Shown: piece after piece, positions 1-11,545 of the stretch
Layout of the letters: the number at the start of each line of letters is the position of its first letter
Numbering within the stretch: the stretch's first letter is position 1
Assembly (NCBI GenBank): GCA_038098605.1
Contig: JAZDUA010000010.1
Span: 7,053,501 to 7,117,500, forward strand
Source: Gryllus longicercus
Lineage: Eukaryota; Arthropoda; Insecta; Orthoptera; Gryllidae
DNA: 64,000 nt
Reading direction: 5' to 3'
Made by a program: the position numbers and the translations under genes
Notes under the pieces: model-generated
Seen by the model: the letters and a program-made list of their open reading frames with translations, nothing else
Databases searched by the model: none
Told to the model about the DNA's origin: nothing

Positions 1-870
1 AGCAATATTTTCGTTTCTCAAAGATGTCGCCTCATCCACGGATAAAAACGAAGTACCTATTCGAATATTTTTAGATCTTACAAAAGCATTTGACTTCATT
101 GATCATAACATTTTACTTTCGAAATTACCTTCGTATGGAATTCGTGGTATTGCTCTAGATTGGTTATGTTCGTAACTTAAACAACAATCTCAGAGTAGAA
201 ATACCTTACTGGAATATAATGGAACATTATGTACACACATTTCCAATTCTTTGCCAATGGCATGTGGAGCATACGTAAACGATATGCCCTCGTCGATTAA
301 AAACGGAAGAACAGTTCCCTTTGAGGATGATTCGAATATTCTTTGCCATAAAGTAACCGTAAATAGTACAATATCAGATATTTCAAATTGTTTCCGTAAT
401 AACAAATTAATAGTAAATGAAAAGAAAACCGTTTCAATGCAGTGTTCCCTTTCAAATATATAGCTCTGTACTCCATTGAAAATGAACGGTGGGTCATTGA
501 CTGATGTTAAGGTAACAACATTTTTAGGTCTTTCAATTCAGTCAAACCTTAAATGGAACGTCCATTTAAATGAATTGAACACTAAAGTAAGTTCTTTGTG
601 CTTTAAAATTCTTTTAAATTCAGTCAGCGTCTATGCTGCTTGTAGTGTATATTTTGCGAAACATTATTTCCTCCTGAGATATGGCATAATATTCTGGGGA
701 AATACATCTTATAGTTCTCAGACTTTTGGATTACAAAAACGAATTGTACGAAGAATACCCAAATCCCACTCACGTGATTCTTGTAAGCCTCTCTTTATTC
801 ATCTAGGTATTTTACCATTTCCTTGCCTCTTCATATATATGAAACGGTGGGTTTTGTCAAAAATTACTTA
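1..870 (+). pseudogene. Broken LINE reverse transcriptase (3' half of ORF2)
   Basis: Degraded non-LTR retrotransposon ORF2, readable on the plus strand only by changing frame. Near base 75 the reverse-transcriptase motif A reads IFLDLTKAFDFIDHN, followed by SYGIRG. Around 251-340 come YVNDMPSS and a catalytic FADD box changed to FEDDSN. Bases 476-870 give the usual C-terminal part (FLGLSIQSNLKWN, RYGIIFWGN, LGILPFPCLFIY). The GVPQGS box between these parts is missing or unreadable. The element is cut by the window edge and cannot encode an active enzyme. Copies of the same family lie at about 5,000-6,860 (minus) and 54,850-57,420 (plus). LINE assignment is firm; clade assignment (CR1/Jockey-like) is a guess. 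Confidence 0.85.
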
Positions 871-1014
871 AGGGCGGGAATGTGTATTTTCAGCAAACGC
901 CGTTGTCTATAACTACAACACTCGACGTAGTAATCATATTCATCAGGTGACAATATCAACAGCTCACCAGTGGTATGAAACTAGATAGGACACATCCGGT
1001 CCTTATTCAAATTC

Positions 1015-1225
1015 CATACGGTAGCCAATCAGAGTTCAGAGCGACGCCATATACATCTGTACAACACCAACTCGCTCAAGCGGAGAAAATGTGAACTACT
1101 TATTCATTTTGAAATTGTTTCGCAAACGAGCCGGTTGGTTACCGTTGGATTCCTTCCTCGTCGACCTATCGTTGTATATTCACGTGCTGTTCGTAGGGCT
1201 GTTAACGCCATATCGCAGTCAGTGA
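1015..1225 (+). promoter_or_regulatory. Possible promoter of the microexon gene
   Basis: A non-repetitive, less AT-rich stretch in front of the short-exon gene. It holds a CCAAT-type box (agccaatcag near 1,023) and an arthropod initiator-like TCAGT at 1219-1223, about 70 bases before the first possible start codon. No TATA box is seen. The position fits a TATA-less insect promoter, but the motifs are short and could occur by chance. Confidence 0.3.
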
Positions 1226-1289
1226 ATTAGAGAAATGAAGTGATTTACTGCTGTTTGAAGTCTGAAGCGTGCATTTTGGCTTCGAGAAG

Positions 1290-2257
1290 ATGATGGGTGC
1301 GTAACAAATAGTGGAATTTTTTTAATGTTCATGTTCAGTTGCAAATCCCTTGTTTGGACCAAGCGAGGTGACACCACTGCAGCTATGGGTGTAATTGGTA
1401 AGACTTTTTTAATAGAATATTACTAGAATATAATTTTAATAGAATATATTTTTTTAGTTTTAGTAGAATATATAGTTTGATGGGAGGCTATGATACCAAC
1501 ACTTTTTAATTTTCAGATCCTTGTACACAGGCAGCTTTTCAAACTGAAAATGGTAAGTCTCTTGTATGTTAGTAAAATGCAAAAAGAAGCATGCTATTGA
1601 AAGCATAATGAATTGGTAATAATTTGTTGTGGATTAATACAGGTTCTAGTGCTGTTGAACATGCTGCTACAGCAAGTGCAGCAGATGCTTATTCTAGCCT
1701 TGTGAAAGGTAAATATTTGCTATAATCTTTAAGAATCTCAATTATTACTTTGTTGCATTTATTGAAGATGGGATAGATTTCAAGTTTGTCTCCATTTTCA
1801 GATCTTTTTCACACATGTGAGGTGTCACCTCAAGTTTTTATGGACGTTTCTCATGGTATGTTCCTTTCAATATACAGTTATTAGTGCCAATTGAGGGCAA
1901 ATTATAGTAAATAAAAAATCTCTTTTTGGTGATTACAGATCCTTGTACTTCTGGACCGGTGCAAGAAGCAATTCTGGGAGATGAATCTGCGCCTTCGGTG
2001 TGTGGTAAGTGCAAGATATTCCTGTGCTTTCTAATTTCGTAATTCTAGATGGTGAATTAAAAGAAACATCTTTTTGATACGGATTTGTTTTCAGAACATT
2101 CATTTGAGGACATTATATCTTTCTTAACGGCATTTTTTGCTTTTCAGATCCTCTTCCAGAGATGGCTTCTGAAGCATGCATATTAGGCCCTACGAGTTTG
2201 ACCCTAAGTGGCTTTAAATTAATGTTCACTTTGAGGAGTCAGAACTCAGAGAGATAA
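1290..2257 (+). CDS. Spliced gene made of very short phase-1 exons, function unknown
   Basis: Five introns with consensus ends split a small frame. Exons: first exon ending at 1397 (donor GTAAGA), 1517-1552 (36 bases), 1643-1708 (66), 1802-1855 (54), 1939-2004 (66), and last exon 2148-2257 ending in TAA. Acceptors are ttttcag, atacag, ttttcag, ttacag and ttttcag; donors are gtaagt, gtaaat, gtatgt and gtaagt. The internal exons are all multiples of three and all phase 1, so any can be skipped without a frame change. Joined, they read without a stop from ATG 1325 (134 residues) or ATG 1385 (114 residues). Exons 2 and 5 both begin DPCT, exon 4 DLF, exon 6 DPL, which points to exon duplication. 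I recognise no domain; the product is short, Ser/Ala-rich and has several Cys. The start is uncertain: an ATG at 1290 followed by a 42-base intron (1297-1338) is also possible but then breaks frame in exon 1. It could be a linker array of a larger gene or a decaying copy. Confidence 0.55.
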
Positions 2258-2860
2258 TATTAAAGAATTATTGTTATGTGCAGTGAATGACTTGCTTCAT
2301 TGTGCACAAAGTTTCTGAACATATCTCTTTTACGCTGACAGTTTAGGTATGAACAACGAGAGTTTTAAAATCAGTGTGTATTCTGTCATTGGGTACAGAT
2401 CCATTATATAAACTGTATTTCCCACATCTGATTTGGAAAGTTCTAATTAAATAAAATTTAAAGATAAAATTAATTCTGTAAAGCATGATCATTTTCTGAA
2501 TTTTGGAATGCCTCTTGCTATGTTAAGACAGTTTATTTGAATATTATGAATACAAAGGTTTTGAGTTTCAGAGGCTATTTTCATGCAATTTTAGAATTTC
2601 TTTAATGTCTATTATCTAGTCTGCAATTTGTTTCTTTCTTATTAGTGTTAATTTTTATTATTAGTATTGATATAAGTTGCTTATGTATTGTCATACTGTT
2701 CTGACAATAATAGTTTCTCATGACAAACACAATCTTGATTTAATTTATATTCTAGTATGTGTGTATCATTGTGTTTTGTTCATCGTCATGCCAATTACAA
2801 TCTGGATTTGAATGCTGATCCTTATTGGATTGTAAATTGTTGTGAGTCGTGAATGCAATG
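2258..2860 (+). other. 3' UTR and flank of the microexon gene
   Basis: AT-rich sequence without readable coding potential. An AATAAA at 2450-2455 lies about 195 bases after the stop codon and would be a natural poly(A) signal. Further AATAAA sites occur at about 3107, 3382 and 3651. No other feature is seen. Confidence 0.4.
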
Positions 2861-2862
2861 CT

Positions 2863-2933
2863 TGATTCTATAGCTCAGTTATTAGGACATCTGCCCAGTT
2901 ATCAGAAGGTCCCAGGCTTGGATCCTGGTGCTA
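2863..2933 (+). repeat. tRNA-derived SINE head (decayed)
   Basis: Resembles the tRNA-like 5' end of a SINE: A-box-like tagctcagttattagg near 2871 and a B-box-like stretch ggcttggatcctg near 2914, with the usual 'atcagaaggtcc' sequence between them. It does not fold into a full tRNA cloverleaf, and the flank is AT-rich, so it is read as a retroposed relic rather than a tRNA gene. Confidence 0.6.
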
Positions 2934-3930
2934 TCAAATATTTGCACTTTGACAATCCATTTTCAGAATTAAATTGTAGTGCATAAGCATTGATGGAATT
3001 CCACTATTTGTAAATCATTGTTTTAAAAGTGAATGTACTTTCACAGTGAATCCCATTTTAAAAAAGCCAGGCTCTGAACTGTGCATGGGTGAGATAAGCA
3101 TGGGTAAATAAAATAATTTTGTCAAATATTTATTGACTAATGAAAAACATTTTTAGGTTGCAACTAGTAAAAGTGGTTCTTTCAAGGCATGCAGAGCATG
3201 CGAAAAGCTCAATTTTTTGCACTACTGCTAAATGTGGGACAATGCTCAAATGTTCTAATAAAACTTTGAAAGCAACAAAGAAAACAAAATACGTTCATGT
3301 GACCTAATCAGATAATATTGATCTTAATGTAACAGTACATAATTATGTAATTCGTGTTCTTAATGGCTTAAGTAATTCGCAAAATAAAATGGCACTTTTA
3401 CCCCTTGTATCGTAACTATTTCTTTTACCCGGGCAAATGTGCGGTAGTATTTTCATTTGTTTCTTTTTAATTCTGTTCTTATTGTTTATTCATAAAGCTT
3501 GTAATAATGTAGTATTCCATAGTATTAATTTGGCATATCTACAAGCAAATACTAAAGTTGCAATTATGCAGGTGTACTGTTTATTACTTTCTGTAATTCA
3601 CAATTCTTATTACTAATGAAATTACGAAATTGTATAATATCAATATGGTCAATAAACACTAGATTTTACTACCCTAATTTGACTTTTTTTCTTTCATAAG
3701 TCCTTATAATTATTATTGTGAATTTTTTAATAAATTAAGGCGTGGGAAGTATGGGAGTGAAATTTTAAAGTTCCCGCGTCGCTGGTTTATTTCAAATTTA
3801 CCGGTTACTTCTTCGCTATTGGCTGTCCGTTTACCCAATAGAAATTATACAGAACAATGTGGCGGCACCGGAAGTTGGGCAAATAAGGCTCTTCCTTTTA
3901 ACATTGAGTGCAGTCTCTGATATATACTCT
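2934..3930. other. AT-rich flank, no gene seen
   Basis: No supported coding region. Around 3,740-3,900 the base composition changes: a short GC-richer stretch holds facing CCAAT-type boxes (ctattggctg and acccaatag about 15 bases apart) and could be an old promoter, but nothing downstream supports a gene. Confidence 0.3.
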
Positions 3931-4350
3931 TTGCAGCTCACTACAAAAAATCCACATATAATACATGTACATTATTTTACAACACCTTGACAGAAGACAT
4001 TAACGATTAATTCGATGCAAAAGATTAAGTCCCAAGTAAAATATTTTCTGATGCACAACTGTTTCTACACAATTAGACACTTTTCCAAAAGGAAAGTTAT
4101 ATTAAGTTTAACATTATCATTTAGTGTATTATTTACTATTACTATTGTATAATTCTAAAGAATCTGTAACAAGTATTGTACTTCAGCTTTTGGGTCAATG
4201 ACCCCCATCTCGATTAGGTTTTCGTTCAGCTTCCCTGATCTTTGAGCAAATGCCGAGATGGCCCCTTATTTTGCTTCGGGCCACAAATGTAACTTCAAAT
4301 TAACTTCTCCCCATAGCACGTCATACACAGTTTTTAACGTAAATAAATAA
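3930..4350 (+). repeat. LINE 3' end with conserved hairpin tail
   Basis: Matches by eye the 3' ends at 53,150-53,840 and, reversed, 26,700-27,260 and 28,850-29,420. The first half is the decayed last coding stretch of the LINE. The second half is the 3' UTR, with ggtcaatgaccccc at about 4194 and a foldable pair, ccatctcg / cgagatgg, enclosing gattagg / cctgatc. It ends in aacgtaaataaataaa. Only the 3' terminus is present, as expected for 5'-truncated LINE insertions. Confidence 0.75.
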
Positions 4351-4369
4351 ACACTTATAAAGGTGGCAT

Positions 4370-5000
4370 AAGTCTATTTTTCACTATTAACTCTGAATGT
4401 AGGAAAATTGTAAAGTACGAATGTTTTCGACAACTTTCTACAACTACAATATTGATTTGAAATTTGTTGTTCATAAGTGGTTCCTTCATTAAGGTCATGA
4501 ACATTTTTTTTAATTGGTAGTTTTAGTGCAATATTGTATGTAATAGTTACAAATTTAAAACCTAAAAATAAGATTTTCTCAAAACCGGCTCCAAATTGTT
4601 TTAACTTTTGTACGGATAGTGCAAAATGTACTCTTATCAGATGACATAAACGCCATATTGATCTATTCTTTTGATATTCCAAAAATTATAAAAGATTTAG
4701 ATTTATTTATTCAAAAAAAGTAAAAACTGTATGTGACGTATGGGGGAGAAGATTATGTGCGCAATTTTTCTTGAGTTCCCGAATCCCTTTCCGTAACTAT
4801 AAATAGTTGAAAGATAAGCAAAAGTTTAAAATAAATAAAAATAAATTTTAAGAAAGCGCGAGATTAGCAATATTTGAAAAAACTAGACATTTTCGTTCAT
4901 AAGTTATAGAAAACTTATTTGCATCAGTAAACAAATTGCAGGTATGATTTTTCTGCATTGCTAACAAAAAAGTAACTCGCCCTTACCTCCACTCCTATCA
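4370..5000 (+). repeat. Dispersed AT-rich repeat ('cggctcc' family)
   Basis: Bases 4,570-4,700 (ctcaaaaccggctccaaatt, then atagtgcaaaatgtactctt and agatgacat) resemble units near 31,690, 31,995 and 24,127. In the 31.7-32.1 kb copy the unit repeats about every 300 bases. No coding potential; the rest of the interval is AT-rich and featureless. Confidence 0.5.
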
Positions 5001-6860
5001 CTACAAGCAAAAGGAGTTCAACAAACAAAACGTGCGCATAGTGATGCTACATTTAAGTCCAGAAGCAAAGCAAGGGCTCATCTCAGCATTTGCTCAATGG
5101 ATCAAGGAAATTAGAGAAAAACCTGATGGGGATGGGGATCATTGACCCGGAAGCTGAAGTACATTATTTGTTACAAACATATTAAGCCTTTTTAAATAAT
5201 GTATACAATACAAATACCGAGCGAAGTGGCTCAGTGCGTAGCGCACTGACTTCGCAATCGGGAGGTCCGGGTTCGATTCCCGGGCCGGCCATCCTGACCG
5301 GGGTTTTCGTGGTTTCCCTCGGTCATAAAGGCGAATGCTGGGATGGTTCCAAAAGTCCACGATCATCTATCACCTCCTTTCACTCTTCTTTCATTCTTCC
5401 CTATTTCTCTTTCATAACCGCTACTCAAGGATAGGCACCCGTAGTCGATCGTCGCAGCTAGCTGTGCCACCGACCCTAGGATGTCTATCTGTAGCAGCAG
5501 GCGGGGTATGCAGCACAAGCCCCCCTGTTCTTCCTTCATGTGCAGTCACCAGTTACTATTGCGGTATTTAGGTAGCAATAGTAAACTGAGGGATCCTCGG
5601 CCGCGAGGTTGACCCGACGACGACAATACAAGTGTAAGCTAATTAAATATATATTACTCTTTTGTTAAAATAATCATTATTTTTCTTTTTGATAATTAGT
5701 ATAGTATCTAATTGTAAAGAAACATTTATGCAGCAGAAAATATTTTACTTTTAACTTAAATTTGTGACCCGACTTCAATTATTTTATGTCATCTGGCAAT
5801 GCGTTGGAAAGTAACGTACTGTATGTGCATTTCTGATAACGAGCTGTTGATACTGACACTTGATGAACGCGATATTTACGACGTGTGTTGTAATTATAAA
5901 TATCAGTATTGAATGAAAATATGTTCCCACCGTTAAGTTAGTCGCTTTTGACATATATTACACGTTTGTAAATATATAGGCAAAGCAGTGGTAAGATTCC
6001 AAGCTCAATGAAGAGAGACTTGCAAGGGTAACGCGGATGTCATTTTTCATTATTCGAGTAATTTTCTTTTGCAATCTAAAGGTCTGAGTATTACATGATG
6101 AATTTCCCCAGAATTTTATACCATATCTCAGGCGTGAATGTACATTTGCAAAATACACGCAACGAGCTGCATGAAGGCTGACAGAATTTGATAGAATTCT
6201 GAATGCATAACATAATGAACTTAATTTAGTGTTTAATTTTGTTATATGTACATTCCATTTGAGGTGTGACTGAATTGACAGACCTAGAAATTTTGTTACT
6301 GGAACATCACACCTAATTGCATATTATTCATTTTCAATGGAGCATGCGATTGCTGATTTGAAAGGCACAAATGCATTGAAACTGTTTTTCCTTTATTAAC
6401 TATTAATCTGTTATTACAAAACCAATTTAAAACTTCTAAAATCGTGTTCTTTTTGGCAAAGAACATTCGTGCCATCGGCGAACAGAACCGTTCTTCCGTT
6501 TTTAATAGATGACGGCATATCGTTTACGTATAACACAAAGAGGATAGGACCTAAGATTGAACCCCTTGCGGAACCCCATATTCAATTGGTAAAGAATTGG
6601 AAATATAAGTAAATAATGTCTTTTGTTCCGGTAGGGTATTTCTACTCTTTGAGATCGATGTTTAGGGTACGAGGTTATCCATTCTAGGATGATACCACGA
6701 ATTCCATAAGAAGGTAATTTTGATAGCACGATGTTATGGTCAATAACGTCAAAAGCTTTCGAAAGATCTAACAATATTACAATGGGTGCTTTATTTTGGT
6801 CTATTGATGAAGCAACACCTTTAAGAAAAAATGGCAGTTAGATTTTGATTTTCTAAACCC
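5000..6860 (-). pseudogene. LINE copy, minus strand, interrupted by a SINE
   Basis: Minus-strand remains of the same LINE family as 1-870. From high to low coordinates: motif A (MLDLSKAFDVIDHNIVLSKL) at about 6,775, SYGIRG, a damaged GVPQGS/NDMPS region at 6,500-6,600, the C-terminal region (SRLRYGIKFWGNSS near 6,120), and then the 3' UTR with its hairpin tail at 5,050-5,170. Frameshifts and stops occur throughout. A SINE sits inside the 3' part, at 5,216-5,622, so this LINE is older than the SINE insertion. Confidence 0.85.
5216..5622 (+). repeat. tRNA-derived SINE with target site duplication
   Basis: The 5' head is tRNA-like, with A box (gtggctcagtgcg) and B box (ggttcgattcc) ending near 5,290. 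It is followed by a conserved SINE body (accggggttttcgtggtttc) and a C/T-rich stretch. The flanks are acaatacaaat (5205-5215) and acaatacaagt (5623-5633), an 11-base duplication with one mismatch, as made by LINE-type retroposition. The head and body resemble SINEs common in insects; I do not assign a named family. Related, more decayed pieces occur at about 17,040-17,220 (minus) and 17,650-17,900 (plus). Confidence 0.85.
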
Positions 6861-6989
6861 GTGTTGTGTGTCTGAAAACGCTTACAGAAAGCAGAAAAAG
6901 AGTTACAGGAAAAAATTGGGATATTCCAAAAATGATGCCATGATAAAGGGCTAATAATAAATAAGAAAAAAAAGAGGGAAAAAAAAAAC

Positions 6990-7690
6990 TAAAATATTGC
7001 ATATCACAGCACCAAAAATTGCAAGAACCCAAGTTAAAATACTCTTTCACAAAGCTGATTGTATACATAAAAACTTTATAAGTTTAAGTCTAAGTAACAG
7101 TGTAATTAATTCTGCAAGTAAACTGAAGTATTTGGGCATAACTTTTGATCACAACCTGCACTGTAGAGGGCAGATTTTGGATTTAAGTTAGAAAATAAGA
7201 AATGTGTGTGGAAACTTATGATTAATAAATTTGTATCTTATAAAATTTTCAAATTAGTATACTTCTCATTAATAGTCTGTGATCAGATATGGAATTGGAG
7301 TATGGAGAGCTGCATCAAAAACCCATGAAGGTATTTTTCAAAATTTGCAGAACAAATGCATTAAAATCCTCAATGAAAAAATGAATGTAACATACCTAAC
7401 CCTGGAAGACAGTACAGCGGTGCATGGAATCATAACCACTAGAAAATTGCATGAATTTCAAATTTTACAAAGAAATTTTTTCAATGAAGAATCAGTGAGC
7501 ACAATTATGAAACTAGAAAGAAACACAATTTCATACTATCACAGACTTTTAATAATCTGTAGATAGAATGCTTGAAACAGATTCCAAAACTGCTTAACTC
7601 ACTGCCAGATGAAATGATTGAAGTTATGTCGGAAAGAGAATTGAAAAAGAAACTAGAAGACTTGTTTACTAGACAAAACATATGAATAGA
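6990..7690 (+). pseudogene. LINE C-terminal fragment of a second family
   Basis: Plus-strand remains of the end of a LINE ORF2, in two or three frames: SKLKYLGITFDHNL near 7,120, VIRYGIGVWRAASKT near 7,280, LQNKCIKILNEK near 7,345 and the end LLNSLPDEMIEVMSE near 7,590. These match the layout of LINE ORF2 C-termini but differ from the family at 1-870. Stops at about 7,190 and 7,562 break it. Confidence 0.75.
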
Positions 7691-7699
7691 AAACACAAG

Positions 7700-10600
7700 A
7701 GGAAACAAAACAAAATAATTAATTACTTATAAACACAAACAAGCTAAAAAAGACTTTACAGACAATATGATGTTAATTTTTAACTTTGGTCAAATGCAAT
7801 ATTTTTTTAGCCTGTTGTATTTTTTACAATTAATTAGCTATTTAAAATAATAATCTTGTTAATAATTTGAGTTGTAATTATGTCATTGTTAAATTTCACT
7901 GTAAAGACTCATTTTTCTTACTGTGCCGTACACTTACTTCCTAATTATTTGATTAATTGTCTCATAATTTTTATGGCTATAGCTTGTTCAATTAACAATG
8001 TGTAATGTACACAATTCACTTCATGTTAATGTTAGTTGCCATTTGGCTCAATTTCTATTTGTTCCTTGGAAAAAATCTAAATTTCAGTAGAAACTGTTAA
8101 CGGAGCAAACAGTAACTTGCTAATAGTACAGGTGATTGGGTGAACCGTAGTCAACAACGGTAATACGCACAAATACAAAGTAGCACACCCTTCTCTGACA
8201 AGTACAAAAAGTACTTAGAGAGAGTTTGGAGTGTACTGGATAAAACAAATTTTATAAGAAAGGTTTTTTTGCCAACATGCTGTAATGTAGTCTAGCAAAA
8301 TTAGTATTCTTTCTGCTTGTTTTCTGCCTGTTCGCAAGCATTTATGCTCTTCTTTCACAATTGGTGAGATTGCCAAGTTTGATGAACATTGTTTTGACAT
8401 TATCAGACAATCAGATTTTAAGTAGTCTTCACACCAAGAAAATATGTACAGAGATTCTCAAATTGCACTCTTGTTTTTAAAACAATTGAAATAGTTTAAA
8501 TTGTCATACTTTGCTAATGTTCACTTGGTTATAAAATATGTAACCAATCTAGAGCCATGCACCTAAAGCAAAATAAACATTTTAACTTGTTTATATATAA
8601 AAAAGGAACAAATAACTGAGGAAAAGAACACATTTGTGTGAGCTCCAAAACCTCAAAATACTTTCACTACCACGTAAAACTATAATCACATTTAACATTA
8701 AGGATAGTTGAAGTTATATTACAAGTATTTAGAATGAAATGAAGAAAATGCAAGCAGCTCTCAGGAATAACACTCAACAATATGCAGATGGCATAGATAA
8801 TTATAACAAGAATAATAATTATTATTATTTCTATAACTATTATTATATTCTTTTACTAATTTCTAATTTTTCTTCTTAATTTCAATTACATATGGCCATG
8901 TCATATCTTTTGAACTTTGGAAAAACGCACCTCACTAGTGTTCAGATGATATGTTACTTAAATATCATGTATACTTGACAAGGTATTAATTAGACAGAGT
9001 TTTCTGAAAAAGAATGATGAAATCAGTACAAGGTTTGTTCCATAAATGAAGATGTAATTAAGAGAGTTTAATGCAATTGTTGGCATTCATGGATCTTACC
9101 TCCCCAAAGTAAGTAAAATTATTACAACTAAATAGATTTCAATATATTAGCCTACAATAATGAGAATGATGTACTTCTCCAAAAAGTACATGTTTACTTA
9201 TTCAGTACAAAGAAACAATTTTCATGAGGTACAAGAATGTAAATGCTGATACAATGTGAATAAATATTACAATTTGAGAATTGTGTGTGTGTGTGTATGT
9301 TTTCCATTGCTTATAGACATTCAAAATAGTCACAATTCAATTAGCAGCAAGAAATAGTCCTCACAATCAGGTAGCACTACAGGATAAAACCATAGAAGTT
9401 CCGGTACAATAAAGAGATAAATTATGTCATATCACGAGAGGGAAAACCATTTCATTTCCATATGGGATAATTTATTAAAGATTAATAAACTAAAAAAGCT
9501 TATACTGAACAATCAGAGAGACAGCCTAAGATTTTTTGGAAAAGCATTTTAAAACACTGGTAATTCTATAACTGAAAATGAAAACACAGCTTACTAACAA
9601 GAGTGAAAGAGTCTTCATGCCTACTTTTCCATTTTTTAAAATTATTACACATTCACCTCAGCTATTTTTTATATATAAACAACTATACAATGTAGTGGCC
9701 AGTTGTAAACTAGGGAAAATTTGAAAAACTAATCAAAAAATTATTTTAAAATAAATTAATTTAATATCAGAGTTTTTTAATGTCATGATGTGAACAGTCT
9801 AAAGGACATTTTCTAGAATTTGCAACTACAGGGAATTTTGGAATACAACAATTTAAAATATTTATACAAAAATTAACATAGAATGTTTACATATACATTT
9901 ATTAAATATTTCAATAATTTATCGTTTTTGGACAGTCATTGTTCTAAGCTTCAACTCAAGATTAATCCGAGTTATGATTAAAATGTGCAAGAATTAAACA
10001 AAATGTAATCATATGATCCATAAAATATAACATAATTAAACAAGTATTCAAAAAACACTTTGTATACTAGTTTCAGAAATATGAACAAAAATTTCAGAAA
10101 CATTTGGGACAATGAAGTATCTACCACACCCTTAGACGAATTAATGTAATGCATTCCACAAGACAAGCTTATAAACTGTACACAAAGGATAATTATCTGT
10201 CACAACAAAATGTATTGTGAGAGGACCTCACATTAAATACCTGGCGGGGGTGCCACTTCCTGGAACAAATTTCGCTGACTTTTCTCAGTTTTCACATGCA
10301 TTTTAGAAGTTCTTTCACTGGTAACATTAGTAGAGTACAAAAACTGTTTAAAAAAATGTAAAAGCAAGCATGTTATAATTTGTTAGCTCTAATTTCGAAG
10401 ACAGGATTTCCCAACATACTGCTGATTTTACCATATACTTCAGAAAAAATTTTATTACTATTGTCATTTTTTAAATATAATTTTTAGAACCTCTCACTGA
10501 GGTACACCCAGTAGGGCTACTAGCATAGTGTTAATATTTCAATCGTCAACAATTGACACATTGAATGACTCTCGTTCTATAGATAATTTTCTTTTAAATG

Positions 10601-10700
10601 TACTAAAATACTTGGCCCAATGGGAAATACACATCTGCGATTCTATTAAGCATCAGAAGAATAATTTGTTGGTCATGAACGTTTCAGTTAAATCAATCTG
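7700..10700. other. AT-rich intergenic DNA, no gene seen
   Basis: Three kilobases without a supported gene. It holds a short AAT/ATT-rich stretch at 8,810-8,850, a short (GT)n run at about 9,284-9,297, and scattered AATAAA sites. All open frames are short and have AT-driven composition. Confidence 0.5.
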
Positions 10701-11240
10701 CAGTTCGTGAATGTATACATAAAATTTGCTCCTTCACGGGCGCGAAAACAGTTACCCCATTGTTTCTACCTTTCATTCGTAATTAAAAACGTAACAACGT
10801 AAGAGTTAGGGATTCCAGAGCTTAAGAAAACAAGGGCACATGTTAACTGATACTATTGAATTCGCCCGCCATTTCCACGTTCTAAAGACCATCGCACACT
10901 TGCAGCAAAAATTACACTTCACATTACGAGAAGCATGATATTCACTTTGGTACTCACATTTGCAAATTTTCCTGCACGTAATACTCAACTCTGTGGACGC
11001 GAGGGTGAAAAAAAGGTTTCACGCAACAGTCAGGATTCTGTATCTTGCTGCACGAAGGCCAAGTGTCAACCGATTACAATACACAAAGAACCAAACAAAG
11101 CACGCTGGCGTGGCGTCTGCTGGTGAAACGACGTTCGCACACGCGCAGAGCTTCGTCCCACGTGACTTCCCAAGTCTCTCTCTCACAACCTGCGCTACCA
11201 ACTCAGGAGACAAAATCTCTTGCAATCATACATAAAAGAC
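10700..11240 (-). promoter_or_regulatory. Promoter/first-exon-like module, copy A
   Basis: Aligns by eye with 60,450-61,020. Shared blocks include gattccagagct, a tcctgcac block, gcttcgtcccacgtgacttc (an E-box CACGTG) and tcttgcaatc. On the minus strand the order is E-box region, then CpG-bearing leader, then gtgcaggaaa... and a GTGAGT splice donor (copy A near 10,960; copy B near 60,735). This looks like promoter plus noncoding first exon. No exon it could join is seen at lower coordinates on the minus strand. It could instead be an old dispersed repeat. Confidence 0.35.
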
Positions 11241-11545
11241 AATGTTTGTTTGATTATTGGTTATTTCGTATAAAGAGGGTAGATACAACGTACAGCAGTT
11301 TAATGTTTACTATTTTTCTATTTTTTTCTCTAGTACAATGATACTCCAGAGCAGTGAAAATGAAATGACGCATAAAAATGTCTTTCTTCTGCAATTTTTT
11401 TTGTTTAAATCAAAATTCAACCTGTCTTTAATGCACTGACCTAGTGTTTCCCTGAAAACTCAAATAATTTTTAAGATCTTTACCAATTTCTTCTTTGGAT
11501 TTGTTGGAAATACTCACAGGTACAAAATCATGATCTTTCATTTAG

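Noticed and set aside
5217..5290. tRNA gene
   Set aside because: A and B boxes are present, but it is the head of a SINE with a 3' body and target duplications, not a stand-alone tRNA.
11019..11341. Frames of 68-98 codons on both strands
   Set aside because: They lie in the promoter-like module, and copy B at 60.8 kb does not keep the same frames.
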